Source of the DNA: Desulfotalea sp.
GTDB taxonomy: Bacteria; Desulfobacterota; Desulfobulbia; Desulfobulbales; Desulfocapsaceae
Reading direction: 5' to 3'
Length of the DNA stretch: 64,000 bases
Assembly (NCBI GenBank): GCA_002733995.1
Contig: NVXR01000002.1
Coordinates: forward strand, 186,001-250,000
This document shows, one piece after another, positions 1-9,856 of this stretch. The translations under genes were made by a program, and so were the position numbers. Under the pieces are notes generated by a model that had not been told where the DNA came from, did not search any database, and saw only the letters and a list, made by a program, of their open reading frames with translations. Within the stretch, counting starts at the first letter, position 1. Each line of letters starts with the position of its first letter.

Positions 1-652
1 CCTTCATTTATTTCTCTCTCTATTTGATAAACTCGTAAAAAAGTCGGCCAATGTTCAAGATGGCATAGTTAAAATGCTTGCTCTGCGGACGTACTTTTTT
101 TAAGGGACACAACCCTACAATCGAAACGTCATGGCTTCGTAAAGAATCGGCAACCCAGCAGCGTTGAACTCTTTACAACACCATTATAGTTAGCTCTATC
201 GAGGCCAGCAACACTTTTCACTCTACCTCTTTTGTCTTCAGATTCCATCCCCACAATAATCATTTTCTCAATAAGGCCACACATTCACAACAACTTTTCG
301 GATTTTTCAAAAACAATCTTTAACGGCGGTATGTTTAACAACAACTATCTCACTGTTTAAGCGTACTTCAGTTCACTCATCTGTGGTTAGCGTTACTTGC
401 AATGAGATGACCCAAAGCCATAATTTAACAGATGCAAAGCAACAAAAAGAAATTATAGCCGGTGATTTACCCCACAGAGAAGAGCAACCTGAAGATTACA
501 CCTTTACTTACCTTATGATTTGCATGTATTTTACATTCTGGTAACCGGAAATAAGCCGGAATACATACCTTTCGCAGATCATCTTTTTGCTTTTCATGAC
601 AATAAGCAAATGGTGATCCACTAATATTGTTGACGTAACAACTGGAGTCCCC
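1..652. other. AT-rich region without a convincing gene
   Basis: The open frames here are short, lack ribosome-binding sites and show no recognisable motif. I see no tRNA, no long repeat and no strong hairpin. The last bases carry the ribosome-binding site of the small gene that follows. Confidence 0.5.
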
Positions 653-877
653 ATGTATAAAAACAATTGCTTTCCAATCAGCGTAAGCCTGTTTTTCATT
701 GCTCTGGGTGCAACAATGGCCTTCACAGACCTGTTTCATCCACTCATTGTTTTCATCCACAACCAAAATATCACGCCAATCCAGGCCGGCGGTTGTATTG
801 TGGGCGCAATTTTAGGTTTTTTTCTCGTCTTCCGCCTGCTGGTAATACTGGGAGCCTATTTTCTGCCAAACGACTAA
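653..877 (+). CDS. Small two-helix membrane protein, unknown function
   Basis: A 74-residue protein with two hydrophobic stretches, about residues 6-24 and 44-68, joined by a short polar loop. It is probably an inner-membrane protein with two passes. A GGAG sequence lies about six bases before the ATG, which supports this frame over the overlapping opposite-strand frame of 99 codons (467-766). No family was recognised. It stands alone, about 200 bases before a secreted phosphodiesterase gene on the same strand, and nothing ties the two together. Function unknown. Confidence 0.45.
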   Translation: MYKNNCFPISVSLFFIALGATMAFTDLFHPLIVFIHNQNITPIQAGGCIVGAILGFFLVFRLLVILGAYFLPND

Positions 878-1084
878 ACACCGCCACAAACCTCAACACG
901 CATGGATCTCAGAAGAAAACATAATCTTCATTTCAACAATACAGAGATCCAATATATTTTTGGCATAGAGTCTATTCTGGGTTTTTCAGTGTTAACTCAT
1001 TTAAAACCCAGCTCCTGCATATTTTGTCAATCTGGTCTCACCACCTGATGGTTTTATTAACCTTTTTAGGAGGATGGTCAAGTC

Positions 1085-2353
1085 ATGCGTAAGCCACTCA
1101 GTTTTGCAACAATTGTACTCTGTGGGCTGCTTTGCAGCACTGGAGTCATGGCGGCTAAAACTGCCCCACAAGGTATAGAATCCCTTATACAAGTAGGCGT
1201 TCGACCAGCTTATCTTATACAGGACATGGATGAGGGAAAACTCAAACTAACCCTGGAATCCTGTAAAAATGGTCCCTTTTACAGAACTGATTTCTCCATC
1301 GGCCACCGGGGGGCTGCCATGCAATTCCCCGAACACACCAAAGAATCCTATGAGGCGGCGGCCGCCATGGGGGCCGGTATCATTGAATGTGACGTAACGT
1401 TCACTAAAGACCGAGAACTTGTTTGCCGACACTCCCAATGTGATCTCCACACTACCACCAACATTCTCACGATCCCCAAACTTGCAGCAAAATGCTCCGA
1501 ACCATTTTCCCCCGCGGAGTTCGACCCAAAAACCGGCACACTCATAAAACCAGCATCGGCCCAATGCTGCACCAGTGACATCACCTTAAAAGAGTTCAAA
1601 CAACTCAAAGGTAAGATGGAAGCATCCAATCCAGAGGCAACGACAGTTGCCCAATACCTAGACAGTACACCGAGCTGGCGCACAGATCTTTACACGGCCC
1701 ATGGCACGCTTATGACCCATGCAGAAAGCATTGAATTGTTTACAAAATTAGGCGTAAAGATGATCCCCGAGCTCAAGGCCCCCAGTGTCACCATGCCTTT
1801 TGATGGAGATTATAACCAAGAAAAATACGCCCAGGCCATGATAGATGATTACAAAAAGGCTGGCGTTGCCCCTGAAAATGTCTTCCCTCAATCCTTTGAT
1901 CTGCAAGATATACTCTATTGGCTAAGACATGAACCCACATTTGGTAAGCAAGGTGTGTATCTTGACGGCAGGTATGATGAGGCCACATTTGACGCAGCAC
2001 AACCAGAAACATGGTCGCCAACCATGGAAGAGCTTTTCGCCCAAAACATACGTATCATTGCCCCCCCTATGTGGATACTACTCACCCTAAATAGCCAAGG
2101 GGACATCGTACCTTCTGAGTACGCAAAACGTGCAAAAGCGGCTGGTCTTGAAATCATCACCTGGACACTTGAACGATCCGGGCTGCTCAACCTCGGCGGC
2201 GGCTGGTACTACACCACCATAAAAGAGGCCATCAACAACGATGGCGACATGCTGGTCGCCCTGGACGTACTGGCACAACAAGTTGGCATTCTCGGGATTT
2301 TTTCTGACTGGCCCGCAACAGTCACCTATTATGCAAATTGTAAAGGTCTATAA
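1085..2353 (+). CDS. Secreted glycerophosphodiester phosphodiesterase (GDPD family)
   Basis: Hydrolyses glycerophosphodiesters to glycerol-3-phosphate and an alcohol, probably in the periplasm. Residues 1-24 form a signal peptide ending near VMAA. The GDPD signature follows: HRG at residues 74-76, PEHT around residue 83, an ECDV segment with Glu101 and Asp103, and a second His at 116. These match the metal-binding and catalytic residues of the family. A later PELK segment supplies the next expected Glu. At 422 residues it is longer than typical GlpQ and has several extra cysteines between residues 114 and 160. An AGGAGGA ribosome-binding site lies ten bases before the ATG. It is a single gene closed by a strong hairpin terminator. 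The family assignment is firm; the natural substrate is unknown. Confidence 0.88.
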   Translation: MRKPLSFATIVLCGLLCSTGVMAAKTAPQGIESLIQVGVRPAYLIQDMDEGKLKLTLESCKNGPFYRTDFSIGHRGAAMQFPEHTKESYEAAAAMGAGIIECDVTFTKDRELVCRHSQCDLHTTTNILTIPKLAAKCSEPFSPAEFDPKTGTLIKPASAQCCTSDITLKEFKQLKGKMEASNPEATTVAQYLDSTPSWRTDLYTAHGTLMTHAESIELFTKLGVKMIPELKAPSVTMPFDGDYNQEKYAQAMIDDYKKAGVAPENVFPQSFDLQDILYWLRHEPTFGKQGVYLDGRYDEATFDAAQPETWSPTMEELFAQNIRIIAPPMWILLTLNSQGDIVPSEYAKRAKAAGLEIITWTLERSGLLNLGGGWYYTTIKEAINNDGDMLVALDVLAQQVGILGIFSDWPATVTYYANCKGL

Positions 2354-2355
2354 GG

Positions 2356-2393
2356 ATGAGCCCGCCTACTGATGTAGGCGGGCTCATTTTATA
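2356..2393 (+). terminator. Rho-independent terminator of the GDPD gene
   Basis: A perfect 14-bp stem (2356-2369 with 2374-2387) has a four-base loop and is followed by a T-rich tail. It starts three bases after the GDPD stop codon. The opposite-strand tail is not T-rich, so it mainly serves the plus strand. Confidence 0.85.
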
Positions 2394-2452
2394 TACGTAA
2401 CATATGTCCCCCGGCCTATTTGTCCTTAACCGGGGGGAACCAAGGTCTCTGT

Positions 2453-5182
2453 TTATTTCTTGGCAGCAATTGCAGCTCGTGCCGCCGCCAACCGTGCCAA
2501 AGGCACTCGGTACGGTGAACAGGATACGTAGTCTAGGCCAAGCTCATGGCAAAGGGCAATTGATTTTGCTTCACCACCATGCTCACCACAGATTCCAAGT
2601 TTAATATTTGGATTTGCCTTTCTTCCCTTCTCAACCGCTATACGCATCAACTCACCAACACCATCAGGGTCAATGGTTTCAAATGGGTTATCCGGCAAAA
2701 TACCGTGGACCATATATTCGATGAGAAATCCGGACTCAGCATCATCCCTGGAAATACCATAGGTGGTCTGGGTCAGGTCATTGGTACCAAAAGAGAAGAA
2801 ATCTGCGCATTCAGCAAGCTTATCCGCTGTCAGTGCCGCCCGCGGTATCTCAATCATGGTGCCAAACTTATAATTGATCTCTAGTTCCTGCTCCTCCATT
2901 ACCTTTTTGGCTTCAACTTCGAGGAGTTCACGTAGAAATTTCAATTCATTGACATGGCTTGTCAGAGGAATCATAATTTCAGGTCGTACGTCACCACCCT
3001 CTTTAGTCACAAGACATGCAGCCTCAATAATGGCCCTCACCTGCATACGTGGCAGATCAGGAAAATGAATACCCAGCCGAACCCCACGCAAGCCGAGCAT
3101 TGGGTTATCTTCCCTCAACATCTCCACACGCTCCAGAACCTTTTCTTTGATGCGAACCTCTTTGAGCAGGTCATCAATTGCGGCAAGATTTGGCGCATGT
3201 TGCAACTGTATCTTTAAATCTGACAACTCGCTCATGAGAGAAACATGGTCGGGGAGAAATTCATGCAACGGCGGATCAATCAGCCGGATAACCACGGGCA
3301 GACCGTCCATAACACGAAAAAGTCCTGTAAAGTCTTCTCTTTGGTAGGGCAGGAGCGATTTGATCGCCTCACTTCGCTGCACTTCCATTTCTGCAAGAAT
3401 CATCTGCTGCACAAAAGGAAGGCGTTCTGTTTCCATAAACATGTGCTCAGTCCTGCAGAGACCAATACCTTCGGCCCCGTATTCCCTGGCACGTGCAGCA
3501 TCCACAGGATAATCAGAGTTGGCCCAAACGCCAAGGGTACGAAACTCATCCGCCCAAGAGAGCAGTTTCAGCAACCACTTATCTTTTAGGTCAGGTTGTT
3601 TTGTTTCAATATTTCCGAGAAATATTTCCCCCGTTGTACCATCAACAGAGATACACTCTCCCTCTCTGATCACTTTGTTTCCTACGGTGATCTGTCTCCT
3701 GGTAAAATCGATATCCATTTCATCAACACCGACAACGGCAGGGGTGCCGAACTGCCGGGCAACAAGGGCTGCATGGCTTGTTCGCCCGCCCCTACTCGTT
3801 ACTATCCCCTGGGCTGCAAGCATCCCATGGACATCGTCTGGCCGCGTTTCAGGCCGAACCATAATAACGTCTTTACCTTCCTGCTTACCCCACAATTCTG
3901 CAAGGTCAGCATCAAGAGCGACCACTCCAACAGCTGCTCCAGGAGAGACATTAAGGCCGGTGGCAAGCAACTTATCGTCCCGTGCCGCATCTTTTTTCGC
4001 CTGGCGATCAAACTGTGGATGAAAGAAAAAGTCGATAAGATCGGGGCTAACCCGCATCAACGCCTCTTCCTTGGTTATCAGTCCCTCTTCTACCATATCA
4101 ACGGCTATTCTTACAGCGGCCTGGGAGGTTCTTTTTCCATCTCTTGTCTGCAACATCCAGAGTTTACCTTTTTCTATGGTAAACTCGACATCCTGCATGT
4201 CTCGGTAATGCTTTTCAAGGAGTACTGCAATTCGTTCAAACTCTGCATGCACAATCGGCATGTCAGCTTTAAGCTCAGACAGGTCTTTAGTCATGCGAAT
4301 ACCAGCCACAACATCTTCACCCTGTGCATTAAGCAGATAATCTCCTTCAATCTTCTTTTCGCCGGTGGTACCACTTCTAGTCAAAGCAACACCGGTGCCA
4401 CTGTCATCACCAAGGTTTCCATAAACCATAGTGACAATAGTTACCGCAGTCCCTAAATCATGGGAAATACCCGCAGCATTTCTATAGTCGATGGCGCGCT
4501 TGCCGTTCCAACTCATAAATACAGCTTCCGTTGCCATTTGCAGCTGGGCGTAGGGTTCTGTTGGAAAATGGTGATGGGTGTGAAATCTGAAAATATTCTT
4601 AAATTCTTCAGTGACGGCCTTCCAATGTTCAGCTGTAAGCTCAGCATCGGTTTTCACCCCGGCTTCCTGACGTGTTCGACTGATAACTTGTTCGAATTTA
4701 TTGTCGGGGATATGCATAACGACGCTACCAAACATCTGGATCAGCCTGCGATATAGATCATAGGCAACCCTCGCATCCCCTGTACTTTCGATCAAACCTT
4801 CAACGGTCTCATCATTCATTCCGAGATTGAGCACCGTATCCATCATGCCAGGCATGGAAAACTTTGCACCGGATCTACAGGAAAGCAACAATGGATTTTT
4901 GGGATCTCCAAAGGTTTTTCCTGTAGCTGCTTCAATTTCGCCAAGGGAGGTGGTCAGTTGCTCCCACAGCCCCTCGGGTAACTTCTCTCCCAAGGACAGA
5001 TATTCATTACACGCTTCAGTTGTGATGATAAAACCATCAGGAACGGGAACCCCGATACGAACCATTTCCGCTAGATTTGCTCCCTTGCCACCAAGCAAAC
5101 CACGTACATTATCCCAAGAACCACCAACATACTCTTCAATTGCATCGAGTTCGTTGAACCGATACACCCATTTTTTACTCAT
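2453..5182 (-). CDS. ppdK: Pyruvate, phosphate dikinase
   Basis: Interconverts pyruvate, ATP and phosphate with phosphoenolpyruvate, AMP and pyrophosphate in the cytoplasm. In an anaerobe it can feed gluconeogenesis or run towards ATP. The 909 residues match the family length. The N-terminal ATP-grasp part begins with GGKGANLAEM. The phosphohistidine swivel domain carries SRGGRTSHAALVAR with the catalytic His at 470. The C-terminal PEP/pyruvate barrel has GLCRTEHMF and ends with the CGEHGGE motif that holds the catalytic Cys. An AGGAGA ribosome-binding site precedes the ATG. It is transcribed alone and converges on the GDPD gene. Several long open frames on the opposite strand are chance products of its codon composition. 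Confidence 0.97.
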   Translation of the reverse strand: MSKKWVYRFNELDAIEEYVGGSWDNVRGLLGGKGANLAEMVRIGVPVPDGFIITTEACNEYLSLGEKLPEGLWEQLTTSLGEIEAATGKTFGDPKNPLLLSCRSGAKFSMPGMMDTVLNLGMNDETVEGLIESTGDARVAYDLYRRLIQMFGSVVMHIPDNKFEQVISRTRQEAGVKTDAELTAEHWKAVTEEFKNIFRFHTHHHFPTEPYAQLQMATEAVFMSWNGKRAIDYRNAAGISHDLGTAVTIVTMVYGNLGDDSGTGVALTRSGTTGEKKIEGDYLLNAQGEDVVAGIRMTKDLSELKADMPIVHAEFERIAVLLEKHYRDMQDVEFTIEKGKLWMLQTRDGKRTSQAAVRIAVDMVEEGLITKEEALMRVSPDLIDFFFHPQFDRQAKKDAARDDKLLATGLNVSPGAAVGVVALDADLAELWGKQEGKDVIMVRPETRPDDVHGMLAAQGIVTSRGGRTSHAALVARQFGTPAVVGVDEMDIDFTRRQITVGNKVIREGECISVDGTTGEIFLGNIETKQPDLKDKWLLKLLSWADEFRTLGVWANSDYPVDAARAREYGAEGIGLCRTEHMFMETERLPFVQQMILAEMEVQRSEAIKSLLPYQREDFTGLFRVMDGLPVVIRLIDPPLHEFLPDHVSLMSELSDLKIQLQHAPNLAAIDDLLKEVRIKEKVLERVEMLREDNPMLGLRGVRLGIHFPDLPRMQVRAIIEAACLVTKEGGDVRPEIMIPLTSHVNELKFLRELLEVEAKKVMEEQELEINYKFGTMIEIPRAALTADKLAECADFFSFGTNDLTQTTYGISRDDAESGFLIEYMVHGILPDNPFETIDPDGVGELMRIAVEKGRKANPNIKLGICGEHGGEAKSIALCHELGLDYVSCSPYRVPLARLAAARAAIAAKK

Positions 5183-5881
5183 TTACCATCTCCTGAGAAA
5201 CCACTATTCAATAAAGCTGATCATCTTTAGAACAAACATTGATCTGCAAAATACACAAAAATCTAACAAAGGGAAACAACTGAATTACATTTCCTCAGCG
5301 TTTCAGCCAACAGAGGATAACATACTGATTAAATGCGATTTTACCAGTGTGTCACTTAAAAAAGGTAACACACAGCTCGGAGGTAACCGAGCAAGACCGC
5401 TCAGACCAGAGCCCAGGCGATACAAGATGTACTCCATCTTTTGACCAGAAAAAACTTCTACCAAGCCCCCACGAATAGGCTCGTCCCTAGGGTACTCCTA
5501 AGCGCACAAACTATTTATCTCTTTGATATTAGGCTAATATATCTTATACTAATGGATACTCACAAAAACCCTATGCTCCCATGACGTCCGCCAAGAAGAA
5601 GTCTTCTGGCCAAAGCTAATCACTTAGCATAAACGACATTCAGCCCCATAACCAAGCTCGGAATTTCACTGTATTTTTTTATCAGCATGCAATTTTTCTT
5701 GTAGCTTTTACAGAGATATAAAAGACAATTTTATGTGGCTCCGCCGCTTACCTGAAAACAAGACAAGGTTCATAACCAATGCAGGTAAGAAGAGTCGTGC
5801 CGATCACCTCGACCAGTGACAGACGTTATCTACTAAGCAGATGTCTCTTTGCAAAACATGGGCCCCTCAAAAGGAGTGGTA
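5183..5881. other. Divergent intergenic region between ppdK and the sucrose cassette
   Basis: No gene is visible. The region must hold promoters for ppdK (minus) and the sucrose genes (plus). One sigma70-like pair is listed separately. A long leader of about 330 bases would precede sps if that promoter is used. I recognised no riboswitch or operator in it. Confidence 0.5.
5523..5550 (+). promoter_or_regulatory. Candidate sigma70 promoter upstream of the sucrose cassette
   Basis: TTGATA, a 16-base spacer and TATACT. The hexamers are good, but the site lies about 330 bases before the start codon in AT-rich DNA, so chance occurrence is possible. Confidence 0.3.
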
Positions 5882-8035
5882 GTGACTCAAACAACCAAAG
5901 GACTCTACATCGTCTTGCTCAGTATCCACGGACTCATCCGCTGGCATAACCTCGAACTGGGACGTGATGCGGATACTGGTGGTCAAACGCTCTATGTGGT
6001 TGAGCTGGCCCAGTCGTTAATCAAGCAGCCAGGGATCAGCCATGTTGATCTGATCACCCAGCGTGTGGTCGACCTCAACGTCTCAAAAGACTATGCACAA
6101 CCACTTGAAATACTCTCTGACAATCTTCGAATCGTTCGAATTGACGCCGGCCCAGAAAAATACCTCGCAAAGGAAGAACTTTGGGATCATCTCGATTTTT
6201 TCACAGACAATCTCAACGCTTTTTTCCGTGCAAACAACTCCTTTCCAGACATCATCCACAGCCACTATGCGGATGCCGGCTACGTCGGCTCACACCTCGC
6301 AAGACAGCTGGGAATACCACTCATCCACACCGGCCATTCCCTTGGCAGGGTCAAGCGAAGTCGCCTCCTCGCCAGCGGCCTGAAACCCCATGAAATCGAA
6401 AACCGATTCAAAATGAGTAGACGAATCGAGGCCGAAGAACAGACCCTCGCAACCGCAGAACGGGTAATAACCAGTACCCGGCAGGAAATTGCAGAGCAGT
6501 ATGAACTGTACGATCACTATCAGCCTGACCAGATGCGGGTCGTACCTCCAGGCACCGACCTTAACCAGTTCACTGCCTATACAGGTAATGAATTATCCAC
6601 CCCTCTGTTTGAGGAATTGACCAGGCATCTGAGGGCTCCGCACAAGCCTATTATTCTGGCTCTTTCACGTCCGGACCGGCGTAAAAATATCACTGCACTC
6701 ATTGAAGCATTTGGCCAATCCCCCCACCTTCAGGATTTGGCCAACCTCGTCATCATCGCCGGTAACCGTAATGACATTGACGATCTCGACGATGGTGCTC
6801 AGGAGGTTTTTCATGAGCTACTGATTACCATCGACCGTTACGATCTGTACGGAAAAGTCACCTTACCCAAACACCATCAACGCGACCAAGTGTCGCTCAT
6901 CTACCAAATCACAGCGGCCTCCGGGGGCGTATTTGTCAACCCGGCACTCACAGAACCTTTCGGCTTAACCCTCCTTGAGGCCGCAGCCTGTGGTTTACCC
7001 ATTGTCGCCACCGAAGACGGCGGCCCCCAAGACATCATTATTAACTGCAACAACGGCTTTATGATCGATCCACTTGAGCCTGCAACAATCACAATAGCCC
7101 TATTAAAATTATTACAAGACACAGATTTATGGCAGAGGTTTTCCAGCCAGGGATTGTGCGGGGTTAAAGAAAACTATTCGTGGAAAGCACATACAAAACG
7201 CTACGTTAAGATCATCACCCCCATCGCCGAACATTCAGAACAATTGCACCGTAAACCTGTACGCAGGCGAACTGGTTTGTATCGTGACCGTGCCATAGTC
7301 AGCGACTTTGACCACAACTTGATAGGCGATAGTCGATCACTCAAAAAACTGGTGAAGCTCCTGCAACATTATCGCACCAGTTGCCATCTTATCATTGCCA
7401 CCGGCAGACGCCTCGATTCCGCCTTAAAACTCAAGAAAAAACACAAAATCCCAGGCCCCGATGTGCTCATTACCAGTAGCGGCACAGAGATCTATCACGC
7501 CCCAAAACTGACCGCCGATACCGCCTGGTCCAGACATATCGACTATCAATGGTCGCCCCACAGAGTAAAGAAACTCCTGGTTGATTTTCCGGGTCTAAAA
7601 CTCCAGCCCAATAAAGAGCAGAGCCGCTTCAAAATCAGTTATTATATTGACCCTGAGAAAGCGGATATTGAAGAAATTAAGCAATTATTACATCGCAATG
7701 AACAGGCAGTTTTTGTGCAAGCAGCGTTTGGACAATTTCTTGACATCCTTCCCCTACGGGCCTCGAAAGGCAAGGCATTGCGCTACGTTGTCGAACAGTT
7801 GAACATCCCACTTGGTTCAGTTTTTGTTGCAGGTGGCTCGGGGGCGGATGAAGATATGATGCGCGGAAATACTCTGGCGGCAGTGGTTGCCAACCAGCAC
7901 CAGGACGAGTTGGCTCAACTCGATGATATTGAACGGATCTATTTATCCGCCCCGCCCAATGCTGCTGGCATACTAGAAGCTCTTGAATTTTACGATTTTT
8001 TTAACACCTGCAAAGATCCACGGGAAACGAGGTAG
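5882..8035 (+). CDS. sps: Sucrose-phosphate synthase with C-terminal phosphatase-like domain
   Basis: Transfers glucose from a nucleotide sugar to fructose-6-phosphate to give sucrose-6-phosphate. The N-terminal two thirds is a GT-B glycosyltransferase: DADTGGQTLYVVELA near the start, HTGHSLGRVKRSRLL, LSRPDRRKN, and the nucleotide-sugar motif EPFGLTLLEAAACG. The last 240 residues form a HAD domain like sucrose-phosphate phosphatase. At about residue 475 its DxDxT motif reads DFDHN, so the Thr is replaced by Asn and activity is doubtful. I chose the GTG at 5882 because AAAAGGAG lies five bases before it; the frame extends upstream to a TTG at 5849 without a good site. It is the first gene of a four-gene cassette and its stop lies four bases before spp. 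Confidence 0.9.
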   Translation: MTQTTKGLYIVLLSIHGLIRWHNLELGRDADTGGQTLYVVELAQSLIKQPGISHVDLITQRVVDLNVSKDYAQPLEILSDNLRIVRIDAGPEKYLAKEELWDHLDFFTDNLNAFFRANNSFPDIIHSHYADAGYVGSHLARQLGIPLIHTGHSLGRVKRSRLLASGLKPHEIENRFKMSRRIEAEEQTLATAERVITSTRQEIAEQYELYDHYQPDQMRVVPPGTDLNQFTAYTGNELSTPLFEELTRHLRAPHKPIILALSRPDRRKNITALIEAFGQSPHLQDLANLVIIAGNRNDIDDLDDGAQEVFHELLITIDRYDLYGKVTLPKHHQRDQVSLIYQITAASGGVFVNPALTEPFGLTLLEAAACGLPIVATEDGGPQDIIINCNNGFMIDPLEPATITIALLKLLQDTDLWQRFSSQGLCGVKENYSWKAHTKRYVKIITPIAEHSEQLHRKPVRRRTGLYRDRAIVSDFDHNLIGDSRSLKKLVKLLQHYRTSCHLIIATGRRLDSALKLKKKHKIPGPDVLITSSGTEIYHAPKLTADTAWSRHIDYQWSPHRVKKLLVDFPGLKLQPNKEQSRFKISYYIDPEKADIEEIKQLLHRNEQAVFVQAAFGQFLDILPLRASKGKALRYVVEQLNIPLGSVFVAGGSGADEDMMRGNTLAAVVANQHQDELAQLDDIERIYLSAPPNAAGILEALEFYDFFNTCKDPRETR

Positions 8036-8039
8036 GGTA

Positions 8040-8888
8040 ATGAAGACCAGCAGATTACTCTTATGTACCGACATGGACCGCACGATTATTGCCAATGGGC
8101 CCCAGCCCCAACACCCGGAGGCCCACCAACGATTTTGTCAACTCTGCCGCTTACCTCAAGTTACGCTGATTTATGTAACCGGGCGCTCGCTGCAACTCGT
8201 AGAACAGGCCATAGCAGAGCATAACTTGCCGGTTCCAGAATATGCCATTACAGATGTCGGTTCAAAAATCTACCAGCACATCCAGAGGTCATGGCAAGAA
8301 ATGGACACCTGGCAACAGCAGATACAAAAAGACTGGCGGGGGAAAACCCCTGACCAACTCCACCAGGTACTGGCCGGAATCCCCGCACTAACACTGCAGG
8401 AAGAAAGCAGACAAAACGACCATAAACTCAGTTATTATCTCTCGGTAAACGTTGACCAGCACCAAATCATCGACCACCTTGAACAGCAATTAACCGAGCT
8501 AGGGGTTGCCGCCAGCGTGATTTATAGTGTTGATACACAAAAAGACACTGGTCTTATTGATATACTGCCACGAAGTGCGACTAAATTAGACGCTATCTAC
8601 TTTCTCCAGCACCACTTAGACTATCTCCTTGAGGAAATAGTTTTTGCCGGAGACAGCGGTAACGACTTACAGGTACTGGCAAGTCCCATTCGTTCGATTC
8701 TTGTGGCCAATGCGGATCCTGAGATCAGACGTCAGTCCCTGCAATTAGCGGCAATAAACGCTTGTACCAATAGCCTCTACCTGGCCCAACAGGATAACGC
8801 CCCCCTCGGTGGTAATTACACAGCGGGGGTCTTACAAGGACTTGTATTTTTCTTTCCAGAAATCGAAAAACTAATGGAACTATCATGA
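8040..8888 (+). CDS. spp: Sucrose-phosphate phosphatase (HAD family)
   Basis: Removes phosphate from sucrose-6-phosphate to release sucrose, pulling the upstream synthase reaction forward. It is a 282-residue HAD hydrolase. The nucleophile motif DMDRT lies at residues 11-15, VTGRS forms motif II, and FAGDSGNDLQVL near the C terminus is the acidic motif IV. Unlike the HAD tail of the preceding synthase, this enzyme keeps the full DxDxT, so it should be the working phosphatase. The ATG at 8040 follows the sps stop by four bases with GAGG upstream. The last four bases overlap the next gene, indicating translational coupling. Confidence 0.9.
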   Translation: MKTSRLLLCTDMDRTIIANGPQPQHPEAHQRFCQLCRLPQVTLIYVTGRSLQLVEQAIAEHNLPVPEYAITDVGSKIYQHIQRSWQEMDTWQQQIQKDWRGKTPDQLHQVLAGIPALTLQEESRQNDHKLSYYLSVNVDQHQIIDHLEQQLTELGVAASVIYSVDTQKDTGLIDILPRSATKLDAIYFLQHHLDYLLEEIVFAGDSGNDLQVLASPIRSILVANADPEIRRQSLQLAAINACTNSLYLAQQDNAPLGGNYTAGVLQGLVFFFPEIEKLMELS

Positions 8889-9781
8889 CCAACTTGCCTG
8901 GACCATATATTTTTGGTGAAGTACTTTTTGACTGTTTTCAAACGGGTGAACAGATTCTCGGTGGAGCGCCGTTCAATGTTGCCTGGCATCTCCAAGCTCT
9001 AGGCCATGCACCCCTGCTAATATCGAGGGTGGGTCATGACATTCAAGGCAACAAGGTCCTTGGGGCAATGGCCAAATGTGGCATGGACACACGGGCGGTA
9101 CAGGTTGATACGACATACCCCACAGGCCAAGTCCAAGTTACAATTCACAACAACGAACCCCACTACAATATTGTTAGCAATAGTGCCTTCGACTTCATTT
9201 CTGCAGAACAACTTCCCCAGACACAGGCCCATGGAATTTTTTACCACGGAACACTTTGCCTACGCAATCCGATATCCCACAGCGCCTACCAGCGATTCAG
9301 CCAAAATAAAGATTTGCCTATCTTTGTAGATATTAATCTACGTTCACCTTGGTGGCATCGAGATGAGGTCTTTACCTGTCTCAACAAGGCACATTGGGCA
9401 AAAATGAACAGTGAAGAGCTACAACTGCTGGATAAAACAGCAGACGACATACAACAGCAGATGGCGAAGCTCCAGACACGCTGTGGCCTGGAACAACTGA
9501 TAGTTACCCGTGGCGACCAAGGCGCCCTCATCAGAACCGCCACGGGTGACTTCCATTCGCTACGACCAGACAAAGTCGAGGATATGTTGGATAGCGTAGG
9601 GGCCGGTGATGCCTTCAGCGCTGTCTATATCCACGGATTATTGGCGGGCTGGCCAATTGATAAAAACCTGCACCATGCCCAACAATTCGCAAGTAAAATC
9701 CTTGAATTACGTGGTGCAACAACCGACAGCCCAAACTTTTACCGCGATTTTTTGACATCCATTTCAATGAAACCTGCCTGA
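8885..9781 (+). CDS. fruK: PfkB-family sugar kinase, probable fructokinase
   Basis: Phosphorylates a sugar with ATP. From its position the substrate is most likely the fructose set free when amylosucrase splits sucrose, giving fructose-6-phosphate that can be reused by sucrose-phosphate synthase. The 298 residues carry both PfkB signatures: GGAPFNVAWHLQALG near residues 26-40, and DSVGAGDAFSA with the catalytic Asp at 242. A VTRGDQGAL segment precedes the second signature, as in fructokinases. The ATG overlaps the spp stop codon (ATGA). The gene symbol follows the name used for the same position in methanotroph sucrose operons; it should not be read as 1-phosphofructokinase. The kinase family is certain, the substrate inferred. 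Confidence 0.85.
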   Translation: MTNLPGPYIFGEVLFDCFQTGEQILGGAPFNVAWHLQALGHAPLLISRVGHDIQGNKVLGAMAKCGMDTRAVQVDTTYPTGQVQVTIHNNEPHYNIVSNSAFDFISAEQLPQTQAHGIFYHGTLCLRNPISHSAYQRFSQNKDLPIFVDINLRSPWWHRDEVFTCLNKAHWAKMNSEELQLLDKTADDIQQQMAKLQTRCGLEQLIVTRGDQGALIRTATGDFHSLRPDKVEDMLDSVGAGDAFSAVYIHGLLAGWPIDKNLHHAQQFASKILELRGATTDSPNFYRDFLTSISMKPA

Positions 9782-9856
9782 CCTGAAGAAAGATTCGGCT
9801 TACAGGTCCTGATGGAGTTTCAACAGTACCGAAATAAATGTTTATGAAGGTAGACT

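Noticed and set aside
467..766. 99-codon minus-strand frame overlapping the small membrane protein
   Set aside because: No ribosome-binding site and a chance-like composition. The plus-strand frame has a ribosome-binding site and a clear two-helix pattern.
2408..2437. GC-rich hairpin as the ppdK terminator
   Set aside because: The 7-bp stem with a 15-base loop has no T-run on the minus strand, so the call was not strong enough.
2404..5444. Long plus-strand frames (up to 286 codons) across ppdK
   Set aside because: They are antisense to a highly conserved 909-residue enzyme and have no ribosome-binding sites or motifs.
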